Positions 51,343 to 59,685 of a DNA stretch of 64,000 nucleotides are shown here, in pieces. Source of the stretch: XYD12-FULL-36-8 sp964613805 (GTDB lineage Bacteria; Bacteroidota; Ignavibacteria; Ignavibacteriales; Ignavibacteriaceae); assembly GCA_964613805.1 (NCBI GenBank), contig CAZTJF010000018.1:1-64000 (forward strand), written 5' to 3'. Under the pieces are notes generated by a model. That model searched no databases. It was not told the origin of the DNA and was given only the letters and a program-made list of their open reading frames with translations. Made by a program: the position numbers and the translations under genes. Position 1 is the first letter of the stretch; each line of letters opens with the position of its first letter.

Positions 51343-52740
51343 TTACTCTGCAAATATTTTATTTTCACTTAAAGCGTCATCAGAATAAGCTTCCTGCCTC
51401 ATCATAGGAAGATAAATAATAAACTCGCTTCCGCTTCCAAGTTCACTATTAACAAAAATTTCTCCGCCATAAAATTGAACAATCTCCTTAACCAAGCTTA
51501 GTCCCAAGCCTGTACCAAGCTGTTCTGCTTCTTTTGCGTTTTTACTTCTGTAAAACTCTTCAAATATTCTATCGCGATCATCTTGTGGTATTCCTATGCC
51601 TGTGTCCTTCACTATAAAGCCAAATTTATCTTCCGTGCAAACGGGTGTTACAATAACCTTTCCGCCTTCAAGTGTGTATCGTAGTGCATTGGTTATAAGA
51701 TTTGCCGCAACTCGCTCAAAACCATTTACATCGAGTTGAACCGAAATGTCATCCTGCAAGGGGTTAAATACAAGTTCTATCTTCTTATTTGCTGCAAACA
51801 CTTTATATTGTTTTACGATGTGACCAAGCCACTCGCTAAAATTTGTTTCTTCGATTACTGGTTTTTCTATTTTAAGATTGTACTGTGTCACGGCAATCAT
51901 TTCCTTAATCATATCAATAACTTGAGAAGACCTTTTCTCGGCTTTGAATACCATATCTCTAACTTCTTTTCGCAATTCCTCCGCATAAAGACTTTTAACT
52001 ACTTGCAGTGTGCTTTGTATTGCGATCATCGGAGATTTTATTTCATGCGCGGCAAAACGAAAAGCTTTGTTTCTATCTTTTATTGACTTTTCAAGCAGAG
52101 CATTTTTATCATCAATCGTTCTCTTTAAAGAACGAAACCTCATCATAAAATTATTAATGATGTATATGCCCGAAAAATTTATGATATAAAATGCTGCAAG
52201 TGATGTAATAATTAATGAAAGTGATATTGGTTCATTTCTAAGAATATAGCTGCTGCCGGTTGGATTAACGTGCTCAATAATAGTCCAGACTGTTAATAAG
52301 AAAGCCGCTAATAAAGCATTAACATACGGAAGTACAAAACCAGGAAAGAGAATTCCCGAAAAGATGACCTGCACAATGTAAAGAAAGAAAAATGGATTAC
52401 CGATTCCGCCCGAGTAATGAACAATAAACGAAAGCAGTATAAGATCAATTACTATTTGAATTTCTGCAAATGCTAATTGCTGACGCTCATTTTTGAAATT
52501 AAAATGACGTATTACGATGAAATATGTAATATTAATGCCAATCAAAATAACTGTCGTATTTATTATTTCATTAAATCCGATGTTAAGGTCTAGTATTTTA
52601 GCCGCGATCGGAACAGAAATAATAATTACTATTATGGCAATCCAACGCAAATTAACATACCACAACAAGCGATCTTTTAATGAAGCAACCGTTTGAAATG
52701 GTAAATAATTAGCGGGCTGATTTTTATTTGATTTTCTCAT
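51343..52740 (-). CDS. Membrane sensor histidine kinase at the end of the hydrogenase operon
   Basis: 465 residues with about six N-terminal helices (35-215) and no large outer domain, a coiled linker (FRSLKRTIDDKNALLEKSIK), a HisKA box FAAHEIKSPMIAIQS with the phospho-acceptor His, and a HATPase domain with N box ANLITNALRYT, G1 DTGIGIPQDDRDRIF and G2 GTGLGLSLVKEI. No PAS, HAMP or receiver domain, and no response-regulator gene nearby. Its start overlaps the hydrogenase protease gene by 17 bases, so it is expressed with the hydrogenase. It may sense a membrane or redox signal (inference). Confidence 0.88.
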   Translation of the reverse strand: MRKSNKNQPANYLPFQTVASLKDRLLWYVNLRWIAIIVIIISVPIAAKILDLNIGFNEIINTTVILIGINITYFIVIRHFNFKNERQQLAFAEIQIVIDLILLSFIVHYSGGIGNPFFFLYIVQVIFSGILFPGFVLPYVNALLAAFLLTVWTIIEHVNPTGSSYILRNEPISLSLIITSLAAFYIINFSGIYIINNFMMRFRSLKRTIDDKNALLEKSIKDRNKAFRFAAHEIKSPMIAIQSTLQVVKSLYAEELRKEVRDMVFKAEKRSSQVIDMIKEMIAVTQYNLKIEKPVIEETNFSEWLGHIVKQYKVFAANKKIELVFNPLQDDISVQLDVNGFERVAANLITNALRYTLEGGKVIVTPVCTEDKFGFIVKDTGIGIPQDDRDRIFEEFYRSKNAKEAEQLGTGLGLSLVKEIVQFYGGEIFVNSELGSGSEFIIYLPMMRQEAYSDDALSENKIFAE

Positions 52741-53215
52741 CTAAATAAAAAAATTTTTTTATTGCTTGACTTACTTGCAATGAAACCTTTTTACCCAACT
52801 CAGTATTCTCTGGTTGAATACCAATATATATAAAATCCATTTTATTGTTCAGTGTAAGAAATTGCTCAACAATCTTAATTGAAAATGCGTGCGTGCTGAA
52901 ATCAATATTAGCAATATTGTCCGATTCGATAAATGAAATTTCTCCTGGTTCTCCTCCCCAATTAGCAGCATCAATAAAAACCGCAGCTTCAGGATTGTAA
53001 TTTAAAATCTCCTGAAGGTAATTTTCCGGATTTTTGCCTGCAATAATAAATTTTGAATTTTCAAATGCTGATGTTGTTTTAAGAATATCAATAAACAAAA
53101 GTCCCGCTAAATCATCTCCTCTTGTTTCATTACCCAGACCAATGAACACGATTTTATCATTCTTGTATTTTGCAAGCTTATTTATTAAATGAGTAAAATT
53201 CATCTTCAACCACAA
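52724..53215 (-). CDS. hycI: [NiFe] hydrogenase maturation endopeptidase (HycI/HyaD-like)
   Basis: A 163-residue protease that removes the C-terminal peptide of the large subunit after Ni insertion. VFIGLGNETRGDDLAGLLFI holds the first metal-binding residue of the family (here Asp in GDD, where Glu is common in the (G/N)xxxxDD motif); a second conserved Asp is in VFIDAANWGGEPG and a His in FSTHAFSIKIV. Its start overlaps the preceding ferredoxin-like gene by 38 bases; a second in-frame Met four codons on is an alternative start. It overlaps the kinase gene by 17 bases. Confidence 0.85.
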   Translation of the reverse strand: MWLKMNFTHLINKLAKYKNDKIVFIGLGNETRGDDLAGLLFIDILKTTSAFENSKFIIAGKNPENYLQEILNYNPEAAVFIDAANWGGEPGEISFIESDNIANIDFSTHAFSIKIVEQFLTLNNKMDFIYIGIQPENTELGKKVSLQVSQAIKKFFYLDEKIK

Positions 53216-53795
53216 TTTTATGTCTGCATTTTGGACACACTTCCTTAATTTGATCTTCTCTTCTAATTCTTGATTTTGGGTTGGCTGGTCCTAAATCAAA
53301 AAACTTTTTTTGTGTCTCCAATAGAAAATTTGGATGAGCATATGCTTTTGCACCAATTCGATCGACTATCCAATTAAGCTGATCTCTTGGTGCGATGGTT
53401 TCTCTGCAAATTTCACACAGCACAAGTTCCTTCTCTACGGATTCGAATGCTGCGGCATCATATCTGCCAATAGCACCCAAGGAATATTGGTTGGATAATC
53501 TTATTCCTAATTTTGTAATACACTTTTCCTCGCACTGCCCGCAATGAATGCACGAGAAATAATCAATGGTTAGCTTACGTGACTTTTTTGTTTTATCATC
53601 GCTAAGTGTTATGGCTTCGGGTGGACAAACTTGAGCACACGTTCCACAGCCAACGCAATCTGCTTCAAAGTATTTTGGAAATCCTCTGAAGTCCTCAACG
53701 GCAGTATATCCTTCCTTAGGAAATTTTGTCGTATATGGTTTGGAGAAAAAGGATCCGAGTGCCTCTTTTATTTCACGAATTTTTGGTAGAAACAT
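53178..53795 (-). CDS. NuoI/HycF-like 2x4Fe-4S hydrogenase subunit with Cys-rich C-terminus
   Basis: 205 residues. Two 4Fe-4S motifs, CVGCGTCAQVCPPEA and CIHCGQCEEKCITK, lie at about 44-95 and match the NuoI/HyfH/HycF electron-wiring subunits of complex I and group 4 hydrogenases. The C-terminal half adds CEIC (about 128) and CPKC (about 188), a potential zinc ribbon as in HycF-type subunits. It is last of the structural genes, 26 bases after the MrpG-like gene and overlapping the protease gene. Confidence 0.88.
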   Translation of the reverse strand: MFLPKIREIKEALGSFFSKPYTTKFPKEGYTAVEDFRGFPKYFEADCVGCGTCAQVCPPEAITLSDDKTKKSRKLTIDYFSCIHCGQCEEKCITKLGIRLSNQYSLGAIGRYDAAAFESVEKELVLCEICRETIAPRDQLNWIVDRIGAKAYAHPNFLLETQKKFFDLGPANPKSRIRREDQIKEVCPKCRHKIVVEDEFYSFNK

Positions 53796-53821
53796 TTCTA
53801 CTCCACTGCATTTTTAAAAAG

Positions 53822-54199
53822 TTAAACTGTTTTTATTTCTTCCTCAAGTGTTTCTGGGGAGCCGTCTTCTTTTAATTCCTTATCCTCTTCATATCTGTCA
53901 ATAACTGAAATTTTTGCAAGAGGAATTCTACTTCGATGGGCGGCTCTTGATATAACGTGAGCAGCTGTTGGTGATGCGAGGAAAATAAAGACAATTCCAA
54001 TTAATGCTTTGACTCCAAAGCTTGAGAATCCCTGCATCAAAAAAATTCCGAGTAAAATTCCAACAGATCCGAAAGTAACACATTTTGTTGCCGCTTGAAG
54101 GCGATTATAAACATCCGGAAGACGGACTAACCCAAGCACGCCAAGAAAGTCAAACGCCACGCCAATATAAATTAAGCCCATGCCGATTGATTCAATCAT
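53822..54199 (-). CDS. mrpG: Mrp-type antiporter subunit G
   Basis: 125 residues with three transmembrane helices. DFLGVLGLVRLPDVYNRLQA followed by TKCVTFGSVGILLG is the MnhG/MrpG signature (RLPD.Y.R..A.TK). A basic/acidic C-terminal tail follows. It overlaps the subunit F gene by eight bases. In Mbh-type hydrogenases the equivalent (MbhC) is part of the sodium-translocating module. Confidence 0.93.
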   Translation of the reverse strand: MIESIGMGLIYIGVAFDFLGVLGLVRLPDVYNRLQAATKCVTFGSVGILLGIFLMQGFSSFGVKALIGIVFIFLASPTAAHVISRAAHRSRIPLAKISVIDRYEEDKELKEDGSPETLEEEIKTV

Positions 54200-54530
54200 C
54201 TAAATTCCTCCCTTCAAGAATTTTTGCAAAACCAAGTGTTGCCACAAAGCTCAATAATGCCCAAATAAGTCCAATGTCCATAAAAAATGCTTCTTTGTGA
54301 TGAAGTCCAAATAGAGCAAGCATCCCTATAATTAAAACTCCAAGTATATCCACCGCAACAATTCTATCGGCAGCCGAAGGGCCAAAAATAACTCGCAGTA
54401 AAACCAAGGTGCTGCTAAATAGAATTACGTTTATGAGTTTAAATAACACCTCGCCTTCATAAATGAAAAAGTTAAAGTAGAAGAAAGCTAAGAAGATAAT
54501 AAGCCCCAAAATCCATTTCAGCAGTTTCAT
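54192..54530 (-). CDS. mrpF: Mrp-type antiporter subunit F
   Basis: 112 residues with three helices. The segment LLRVIFGPSAADRIVAVDIL is the MnhF/MrpF signature (R...GPS..DR..A.D), and IGLIWALLSFVATLGFAKIL is the last helix. It overlaps subunit E by four bases and subunit G by eight, so the module is tightly coupled. The equivalent Mbh subunit is MbhB. Confidence 0.93.
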   Translation of the reverse strand: MKLLKWILGLIIFLAFFYFNFFIYEGEVLFKLINVILFSSTLVLLRVIFGPSAADRIVAVDILGVLIIGMLALFGLHHKEAFFMDIGLIWALLSFVATLGFAKILEGRNLDD

Positions 54531-55039
54531 TCAAAAACCTCCGTTAGAATTTTTTCAAATCTGTGGCCTATTCGTTTTGTAGATTCATCAACAGATTCAA
54601 CCTCTGCTTTTATGCAATGAATGTACATTTCTCCTTTATCTCGATTTACGTCAACCGTTAGTGTTCCAGGAGTTAATGTTATCGAATTGCTTAAAATTGT
54701 AATTGCAGAATCTTTTTTTAAATCGGTTTTAATTTTCACTATTCCCGGTTTAATTGGCAGGTACGGATGAATTACCAAATAAGCAACTTCGAAATTTGCT
54801 TTTATCATTTCCCAGAAAAATTTGAAAATGTAGATGATGAAATATAGTACTCGCCTAAATGGGTGCTGGGATTTTTCGGTTGTAATAAGAAAATGCCCTG
54901 CCAGTAGACTTATCAGCGCTGCTAAAACCATTCCGACTATTACTTCCTCATAACTTTTTATATCTGTTAGTGCAATCCACACAATAAATGAAAATATAAA
55001 AACGATTATTCTGCTTTTATTTTTTATTTTCATTTTCAT
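54527..55039 (-). CDS. mrpE: Mrp-type antiporter subunit E
   Basis: 170 residues. Two N-terminal helices (RIIVFIFSFIVWIALT; VGMVLAALISLLAGHF), then a soluble region with KANFEVAYLVIHPYLPIKPG, LSNSITLTPGTLTVDV and IHCIKAEVES, all typical of MnhE/MrpE (MbhA). It overlaps subunits D and F by four bases each. Confidence 0.93.
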   Translation of the reverse strand: MKMKIKNKSRIIVFIFSFIVWIALTDIKSYEEVIVGMVLAALISLLAGHFLITTEKSQHPFRRVLYFIIYIFKFFWEMIKANFEVAYLVIHPYLPIKPGIVKIKTDLKKDSAITILSNSITLTPGTLTVDVNRDKGEMYIHCIKAEVESVDESTKRIGHRFEKILTEVFE

Positions 55040-56511
55040 CTCCTTATCACAAGTTGAATGGACGGTGTGCTATCAATAATGGCTTTTACAACCGGATCAA
55101 GCGTGAATTCCTTTATGCCAGGAACAATCATTAAGCTTGATATTAAACACAATACAGCTAAAATGATCATTGCAAAATTCATTCTCCACTCAACGGGGTT
55201 AATTACAGAGGAAATTATATTCTCTCCTCTGAAACCGTATCTTTGGACTTTCATAAATGAAGCAAGTGTTAAGATGCTTCCAATGATTGCGAGGAACGCA
55301 TAACCCATCAAGCCAGCTTGAATTGCCGCAATAATTATTATCAGCTTACTAAAGAATCCATTAAACGGAGGAATACCTGAAATTGACAGAGAAGCAATCA
55401 TCGAAGTTTGAGATGTTGTGGGCAAAACTTTTGTGAGATTTCCCATTTTCTTTAAGTCGCGTGTGCCCAAAGCATATTCAACCGATCCCGCATTATAAAA
55501 CAACAACGATTTGAAGATTGCGTGATTGAATAGATGAAATACTGCTCCAAGAATTCCCAGAGGAGTTGCTATTCCTAATCCTAAAAGAATATACCCGATT
55601 TGACTTATGCTGTGATAAGCAAGTAATCTCTTCATATCCCATTGACCAACAGCGAGAAAAACTCCAATTATTATGGAGACAGTTCCCAAAACCAAAAATA
55701 TTTTATTAAATACTTCAGGTGCGTTGAATACACCAAAGAAAATTCTTATTAATACATAGATTCCAAGCGCTTTAATTAATACACCTGACAGCATAGATGA
55801 AATTGGTGCCGGGGCAGATGAATGTGCATCTGGAAGCCAAGCATGAAAGGGCATTGCGGCTGCTTTCAAACCAAATCCAGCTAAAAACAATCCGCCAACC
55901 CAAAGTATAATAGTTTTGTTTAACTGCGGAACTATTTCAGCTATTTTGGATAAGGTTAGCGTTGATGCAGCGCTGTAAAGAACAGCTATTCCCAACAAAA
56001 TAATTAGTGATGATACAGAACCCATAACAGCATACTTAAATGCCGCTTCAAATTCCTCTGCTCTGCTGCCGTAAGAAACAAGTGCAAAGGCAGCAAATAA
56101 GGCAATTTCCATGAAGACATATAAATTGAATAGATCGCCAGTTACAATAACTCCGTTCATTCCAGTTACAAGCAGCATAAACAATGCGTAGTACTTCCAG
56201 TCTTTTGAGAGATGCCTGATATATTGAACTGAAAACATCAATGATGTAAGAGAAATAATCGCAACCATAACAAGCATGAATGATGTTAATGCGTCTTGAA
56301 CAAGTACAATACCATACGGAACCTTCCATGCACTCATTTCATAAGTAACAGTTTCTTCTTTCATGACAACAAAAGAAAAAACAGAAAGCACAAGTACTGC
56401 CGAGACTGCAATAAAACTTAAGAAAACTGCCCAGTCATCCTTTTTACCAGCAATAAGTGTAATTAAGAAAGCGGCAAGCAGTGGAATAATTATGTAATAA
56501 GGAAGAATCAT
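55036..56511 (-). CDS. mrpD: Mrp-type antiporter subunit D (NuoN/MbhH-like)
   Basis: A 491-residue proton/Na+-conducting subunit with about 14 helices. It carries the conserved Glu of helix 5 (NLYVFMEIALFAAFALVSYG), the broken-helix Lys/His regions in FGLKAAAMPFHAWLPDAHSS and KRLLAYHSISQIGYILLGLG, and FNHAIFKSLLFYNAGSVEYA. This is the family core shared by MrpD and complex I NuoN/M. It overlaps subunits C and E by four bases. Confidence 0.93.
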   Translation of the reverse strand: MILPYYIIIPLLAAFLITLIAGKKDDWAVFLSFIAVSAVLVLSVFSFVVMKEETVTYEMSAWKVPYGIVLVQDALTSFMLVMVAIISLTSLMFSVQYIRHLSKDWKYYALFMLLVTGMNGVIVTGDLFNLYVFMEIALFAAFALVSYGSRAEEFEAAFKYAVMGSVSSLIILLGIAVLYSAASTLTLSKIAEIVPQLNKTIILWVGGLFLAGFGLKAAAMPFHAWLPDAHSSAPAPISSMLSGVLIKALGIYVLIRIFFGVFNAPEVFNKIFLVLGTVSIIIGVFLAVGQWDMKRLLAYHSISQIGYILLGLGIATPLGILGAVFHLFNHAIFKSLLFYNAGSVEYALGTRDLKKMGNLTKVLPTTSQTSMIASLSISGIPPFNGFFSKLIIIIAAIQAGLMGYAFLAIIGSILTLASFMKVQRYGFRGENIISSVINPVEWRMNFAMIILAVLCLISSLMIVPGIKEFTLDPVVKAIIDSTPSIQLVIRR

Positions 56512-56846
56512 CCTGATAACCTCCTTATCTTTGTAATATCGAACGTGTTATATTTTTCAAAGAGGCGAATTGCAAGTGCTACGAGAAGTGCTGTGGTTCC
56601 CAGTTCAATTACAATTGATGTTAGCACTAAAGCTTGCGGCAGCGGATCAACCATTTGTTTGGGTGTTGCACCTTCTGTTAATATTGGATAGAACGAATTG
56701 TTCCGATATGCAAAAAGTATTAACATCAAGTTCACCGCATAACCTAAAATTCCTATTGATAAAATGATTTTTATAAAATCTCTTTTGGTAAGCACTCCAT
56801 AGAGTCCTACAAGGAAAAGCAAAAAGCAAAGAAGATAAACAATCAT
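56508..56846 (-). CDS. mrpC: Mrp-type antiporter subunit C (NuoK-like)
   Basis: 112 residues with three helices; VYLLCFLLFLVGLYGVLTKR, LGYAVNLMLILFAYRN, and DPLPQALVLTSIVIELGTTA are diagnostic of MnhC/MrpC, a NuoK relative with conserved Glu in VIELG. It lies three bases after subunit B and overlaps subunit D by four. The Mbh equivalent is MbhG. Confidence 0.93.
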   Translation of the reverse strand: MIVYLLCFLLFLVGLYGVLTKRDFIKIILSIGILGYAVNLMLILFAYRNNSFYPILTEGATPKQMVDPLPQALVLTSIVIELGTTALLVALAIRLFEKYNTFDITKIRRLSG

Positions 56847-56849
56847 AAG

Positions 56850-57293
56850 TCATTCTCCTTTCCCAATTTTAAAACCCGCCAAAGCCCACACAACAAGAAA
56901 GAGAGACGTTCCAACTTTTATTCCTATTATAATGTTAAGTGGAAGAATAGTGCCGGCACTGATTAGATGAAATAATTTTCCTTTGGTGATAAAGTTCGCA
57001 AGGAATGCTCCCCCAATCGAAATCCCAAGAATACCAACAACAAGAAATAAAATTGCGCTTGCAGCTTCAACGTCGTGAAGTAGATTTATATTAAGCCAAT
57101 TAGCAGTAAACTTTCTGCCATAAGCAAGCATTACATTTAGAAAGGCGAGTGCGATAATAACTCCTCCGCCAAATCCCCCGCCGGGCGTAAGATGCCCATG
57201 CAGTATAATGTAAAAGCCGTAGAGCAAAATCATCCAAACACTAATTCTTGTAACGGTTTTTACAATGAATGTCATTCCATCATTTTGCCGCAT
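56850..57293 (-). CDS. mrpB: Mrp-type antiporter subunit B
   Basis: 147 residues with four helices. GFYIILHGHLTPGGGFGGGV is the MnhB/MrpB signature (HG...PGGGFQGG), followed by AFLNVMLAYGRKF and GISIGGAFLANFITKGK. The Mbh equivalent is MbhF. It overlaps the MbhD/E-like gene by 14 bases; the initiating Met lies in MRQNDGMTF, and the internal Met7 is a possible alternative start. Confidence 0.93.
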   Translation of the reverse strand: MRQNDGMTFIVKTVTRISVWMILLYGFYIILHGHLTPGGGFGGGVIIALAFLNVMLAYGRKFTANWLNINLLHDVEAASAILFLVVGILGISIGGAFLANFITKGKLFHLISAGTILPLNIIIGIKVGTSLFLVVWALAGFKIGKGE

Positions 57294-57843
57294 TGTTTCT
57301 CTCCGATTTTTCTTTTTTGGTTTGAGATTTTATTCTAAGAATAGTAAACGCTCCAATAATTGAAGCAAACAAGACAGTAACTTCACCAAGAGTATCATAA
57401 GCTCGATAATCAAGAACAATTGAGCTAACAAGATTAGCTGCCCCTGTGTCTTTTGCTCCATTGTCTAAATAATATTGTGCTGTTGTCATTAAGGGTTCCC
57501 CAAAAGGCGGAATAAGTTTAAAAACAGAAACGCTGATAATAAAAATTGCAGTTAGCGTGATTAGAGTAACACCAACAAGAATTTTGTTTACTCTTGACGG
57601 TTCTTCCTTGTGATAATCTTTCTTTATAAATGCTCTAACCAGAATTATCAGAGCAAATATCTCGAACAGAAACTGCACAATTGCCAGATCGGGTGCTTCA
57701 AGAAATAAAAATGAAATCGAAACACCAAGCCCAACCACTCCAATTGACACTATTGAAGATAATATGTCTTTAATTTCAAGCGCCACTATAGAAGCAATTA
57801 TCATAAAGCTAAGAACAAATATCAGCCATGTTTCAACAGGCAT
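57280..57843 (-). CDS. MbhD/MbhE-like subunit (DUF4040, C-terminal part of MrpA type)
   Basis: A 187-residue membrane protein with about five helices. The first half matches MbhD/DUF4040 (SIGVVGLGVSISFLFLEAPD, LAIVQFLFEIFALIILVRAF, a NuoJ-like helix set). The second half matches MbhE (PPFGEPLMTTAQYYLDNGAK, NLVSSIVLDYRAYDTLGEVT, LFASIIGAFTILRI). In classical Mrp these are the C-terminus of MrpA; here, as in Mbh, they are separate from the NuoL-like subunit. It lies 24 bases after that subunit. Confidence 0.9.
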   Translation of the reverse strand: MPVETWLIFVLSFMIIASIVALEIKDILSSIVSIGVVGLGVSISFLFLEAPDLAIVQFLFEIFALIILVRAFIKKDYHKEEPSRVNKILVGVTLITLTAIFIISVSVFKLIPPFGEPLMTTAQYYLDNGAKDTGAANLVSSIVLDYRAYDTLGEVTVLFASIIGAFTILRIKSQTKKEKSERNNAAK

Positions 57844-57867
57844 TTTAATACCTCCACAAAATTTTTC

Positions 57868-59685
57868 TTATACAAAAAGAATCATAATCAATACGCCGAC
57901 AACTATATAAAGCAAGTAAAGCTGCAACTGCCCTGGATGGGCTTTCTGCAATAATCCAGAAAATGAAAAAGTGAACTCTTTGCAAAGTTCATAAAGATCA
58001 AAGTATTTCTTTTCTGCGGCGTTGTAAATGTTTTTAAGCAAAGTGAAGTTTCTAATTTCGTTGTAGAATTCTGTTCCTGATATTCTAAATTTTTCTAACG
58101 CAGGCATTCCCCCAACATAAACCTCATCATATCTTACCTTTGCCGTTAATCCGTAAATTAAAATTCCTAATAAGAAGGCAATACCAAAGAGAACTACAAT
58201 AAGAATTGGATCATACAAACCGATAAGAGCGGGCATCGTAAATCCGAGTGAATCAACAACAGGATAAATAAACTGCTGAAGAGGAATTAACACTGCAAAA
58301 ATTCCGAATAAAATACAAAGAACTGAAAGCGAGCCGGTGGCAAACCATTGATTAGCAGGTGCTTCTTTAATATTGTTATAAATTTCCGGACGTCTCCCAA
58401 GAAATATTGCGTGGATGAATTTCATAAAACTTGCAAGTGTAAGCGCACTTCCGAAAATTGCCAATATGATGCACGATAGAAGCCAAAGCTGATAACCGGC
58501 ACTTAGCGTTGATGTCATTTCAATTAGTCCCTGGTAAATCATCCATTTAGAAAAGAACCCGTTAAATGGGGGGATTCCTGATATTGAAAGGGCACCGATT
58601 AATGCCATCATAAAGGTAATTGGCATTTTCTTGCCAAGTCCGCCAAGATAATCAAGTTCATTAGTTCCCGTTTTTTTCTCAACCGATCCAAGCGATAAAA
58701 ATAAATTTGATTTGTAAATTGTATTGTTAATCATATGAAACAATCCGCCAATAAACGCCAGCATACTTCCGCTGCCAACACCCATAATCATGTAGCCAAC
58801 CTGGCTCACCGCATGATATCCCAGCAATCTTCTTCCATTATGCTGAATCATTGCCATCATAACTCCCGTTATTACCGTTAGTGCACCAAGAGTAATCAAA
58901 ATCATATATATAAGTGGGTAGACAAAGAAAAATGAAGTTACCATTCTTGCAAGCAGATAAATTCCAAGCAGCTTATCCAAAGAAGCAGGTAACAGCGCTG
59001 CACTTTCAACCAGAGAGTTTTGACTGAAATCCGGAACCCATGTGTGAAAGGGAAAGCCACCGGCTTTTGCAAATGCAGCAATCAACAAAAAGACAAAAGC
59101 AATATGTGCCATTTCTCCTTGAAGCGGAATTTTGGGATTGTTCAACGACCAGCCAGTTGCCGGTGAAATTAACCACATAATTATAAGTGCCATTAGAAGA
59201 AAAGCATCGCTGCCGCCTATGATGATAAATGTCTTCTTGGCGGCTTGAGGAGCATCTTGTGTATTGCCCAATGTTCCAAATAAGTACAGCGTAAGTCCGC
59301 TCAATCCCCAGAAAATTAAAAAGCTAAGTGCGTGTTCACTTAAAACAACTGCGTTGCAAAAAGAAATGGTTAATGGATAAAGAAAGAAAAATCTTTTCTC
59401 TGAATCTCTATCAACACCGCGTAAAGAAAAAATTAGAATAATAAAACTCAGCAGTTGAATAAATGTCAGCACAAACAAGCTCATTTTATCGGCAGAAAGT
59501 ACTGTTTGGCCAAATAATGAAAATGTTTGAGCAGGCATTCGATAAAGAAAATAAATGAATATTGAGGTAATTGTTAAACTGAACGCTGTTAGAATTTTTC
59601 TTATCGCTGCGGGAAGAAACATACTAAATGTTGCAGCAATGAGGGGAACGAGAATCAAAAGGAGTAATTCATTAATGATTGTCAT
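57868..59685 (-). CDS. NuoL/HyfB-like proton-conducting hydrogenase subunit
   Basis: A 605-residue membrane protein with 14-16 helices. It is a second large antiporter-like chain beside MrpD: FAKAGGFPFHTWVPDFSQNS, RRLLGYHAVSQVGYMIMGVG, FHMINNTIYKSNLFLSLGSV and SGIPPFNGFFSKWMIYQGLI. The C-terminal ~100 residues (about 505-605) resemble HyfB/EchA tails with a last anchoring helix. It overlaps the large-subunit gene by four bases. With MrpD the complex would have at least two ion paths. Confidence 0.9.
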   Translation of the reverse strand: MTIINELLLLILVPLIAATFSMFLPAAIRKILTAFSLTITSIFIYFLYRMPAQTFSLFGQTVLSADKMSLFVLTFIQLLSFIILIFSLRGVDRDSEKRFFFLYPLTISFCNAVVLSEHALSFLIFWGLSGLTLYLFGTLGNTQDAPQAAKKTFIIIGGSDAFLLMALIIMWLISPATGWSLNNPKIPLQGEMAHIAFVFLLIAAFAKAGGFPFHTWVPDFSQNSLVESAALLPASLDKLLGIYLLARMVTSFFFVYPLIYMILITLGALTVITGVMMAMIQHNGRRLLGYHAVSQVGYMIMGVGSGSMLAFIGGLFHMINNTIYKSNLFLSLGSVEKKTGTNELDYLGGLGKKMPITFMMALIGALSISGIPPFNGFFSKWMIYQGLIEMTSTLSAGYQLWLLSCIILAIFGSALTLASFMKFIHAIFLGRRPEIYNNIKEAPANQWFATGSLSVLCILFGIFAVLIPLQQFIYPVVDSLGFTMPALIGLYDPILIVVLFGIAFLLGILIYGLTAKVRYDEVYVGGMPALEKFRISGTEFYNEIRNFTLLKNIYNAAEKKYFDLYELCKEFTFSFSGLLQKAHPGQLQLYLLYIVVGVLIMILFV

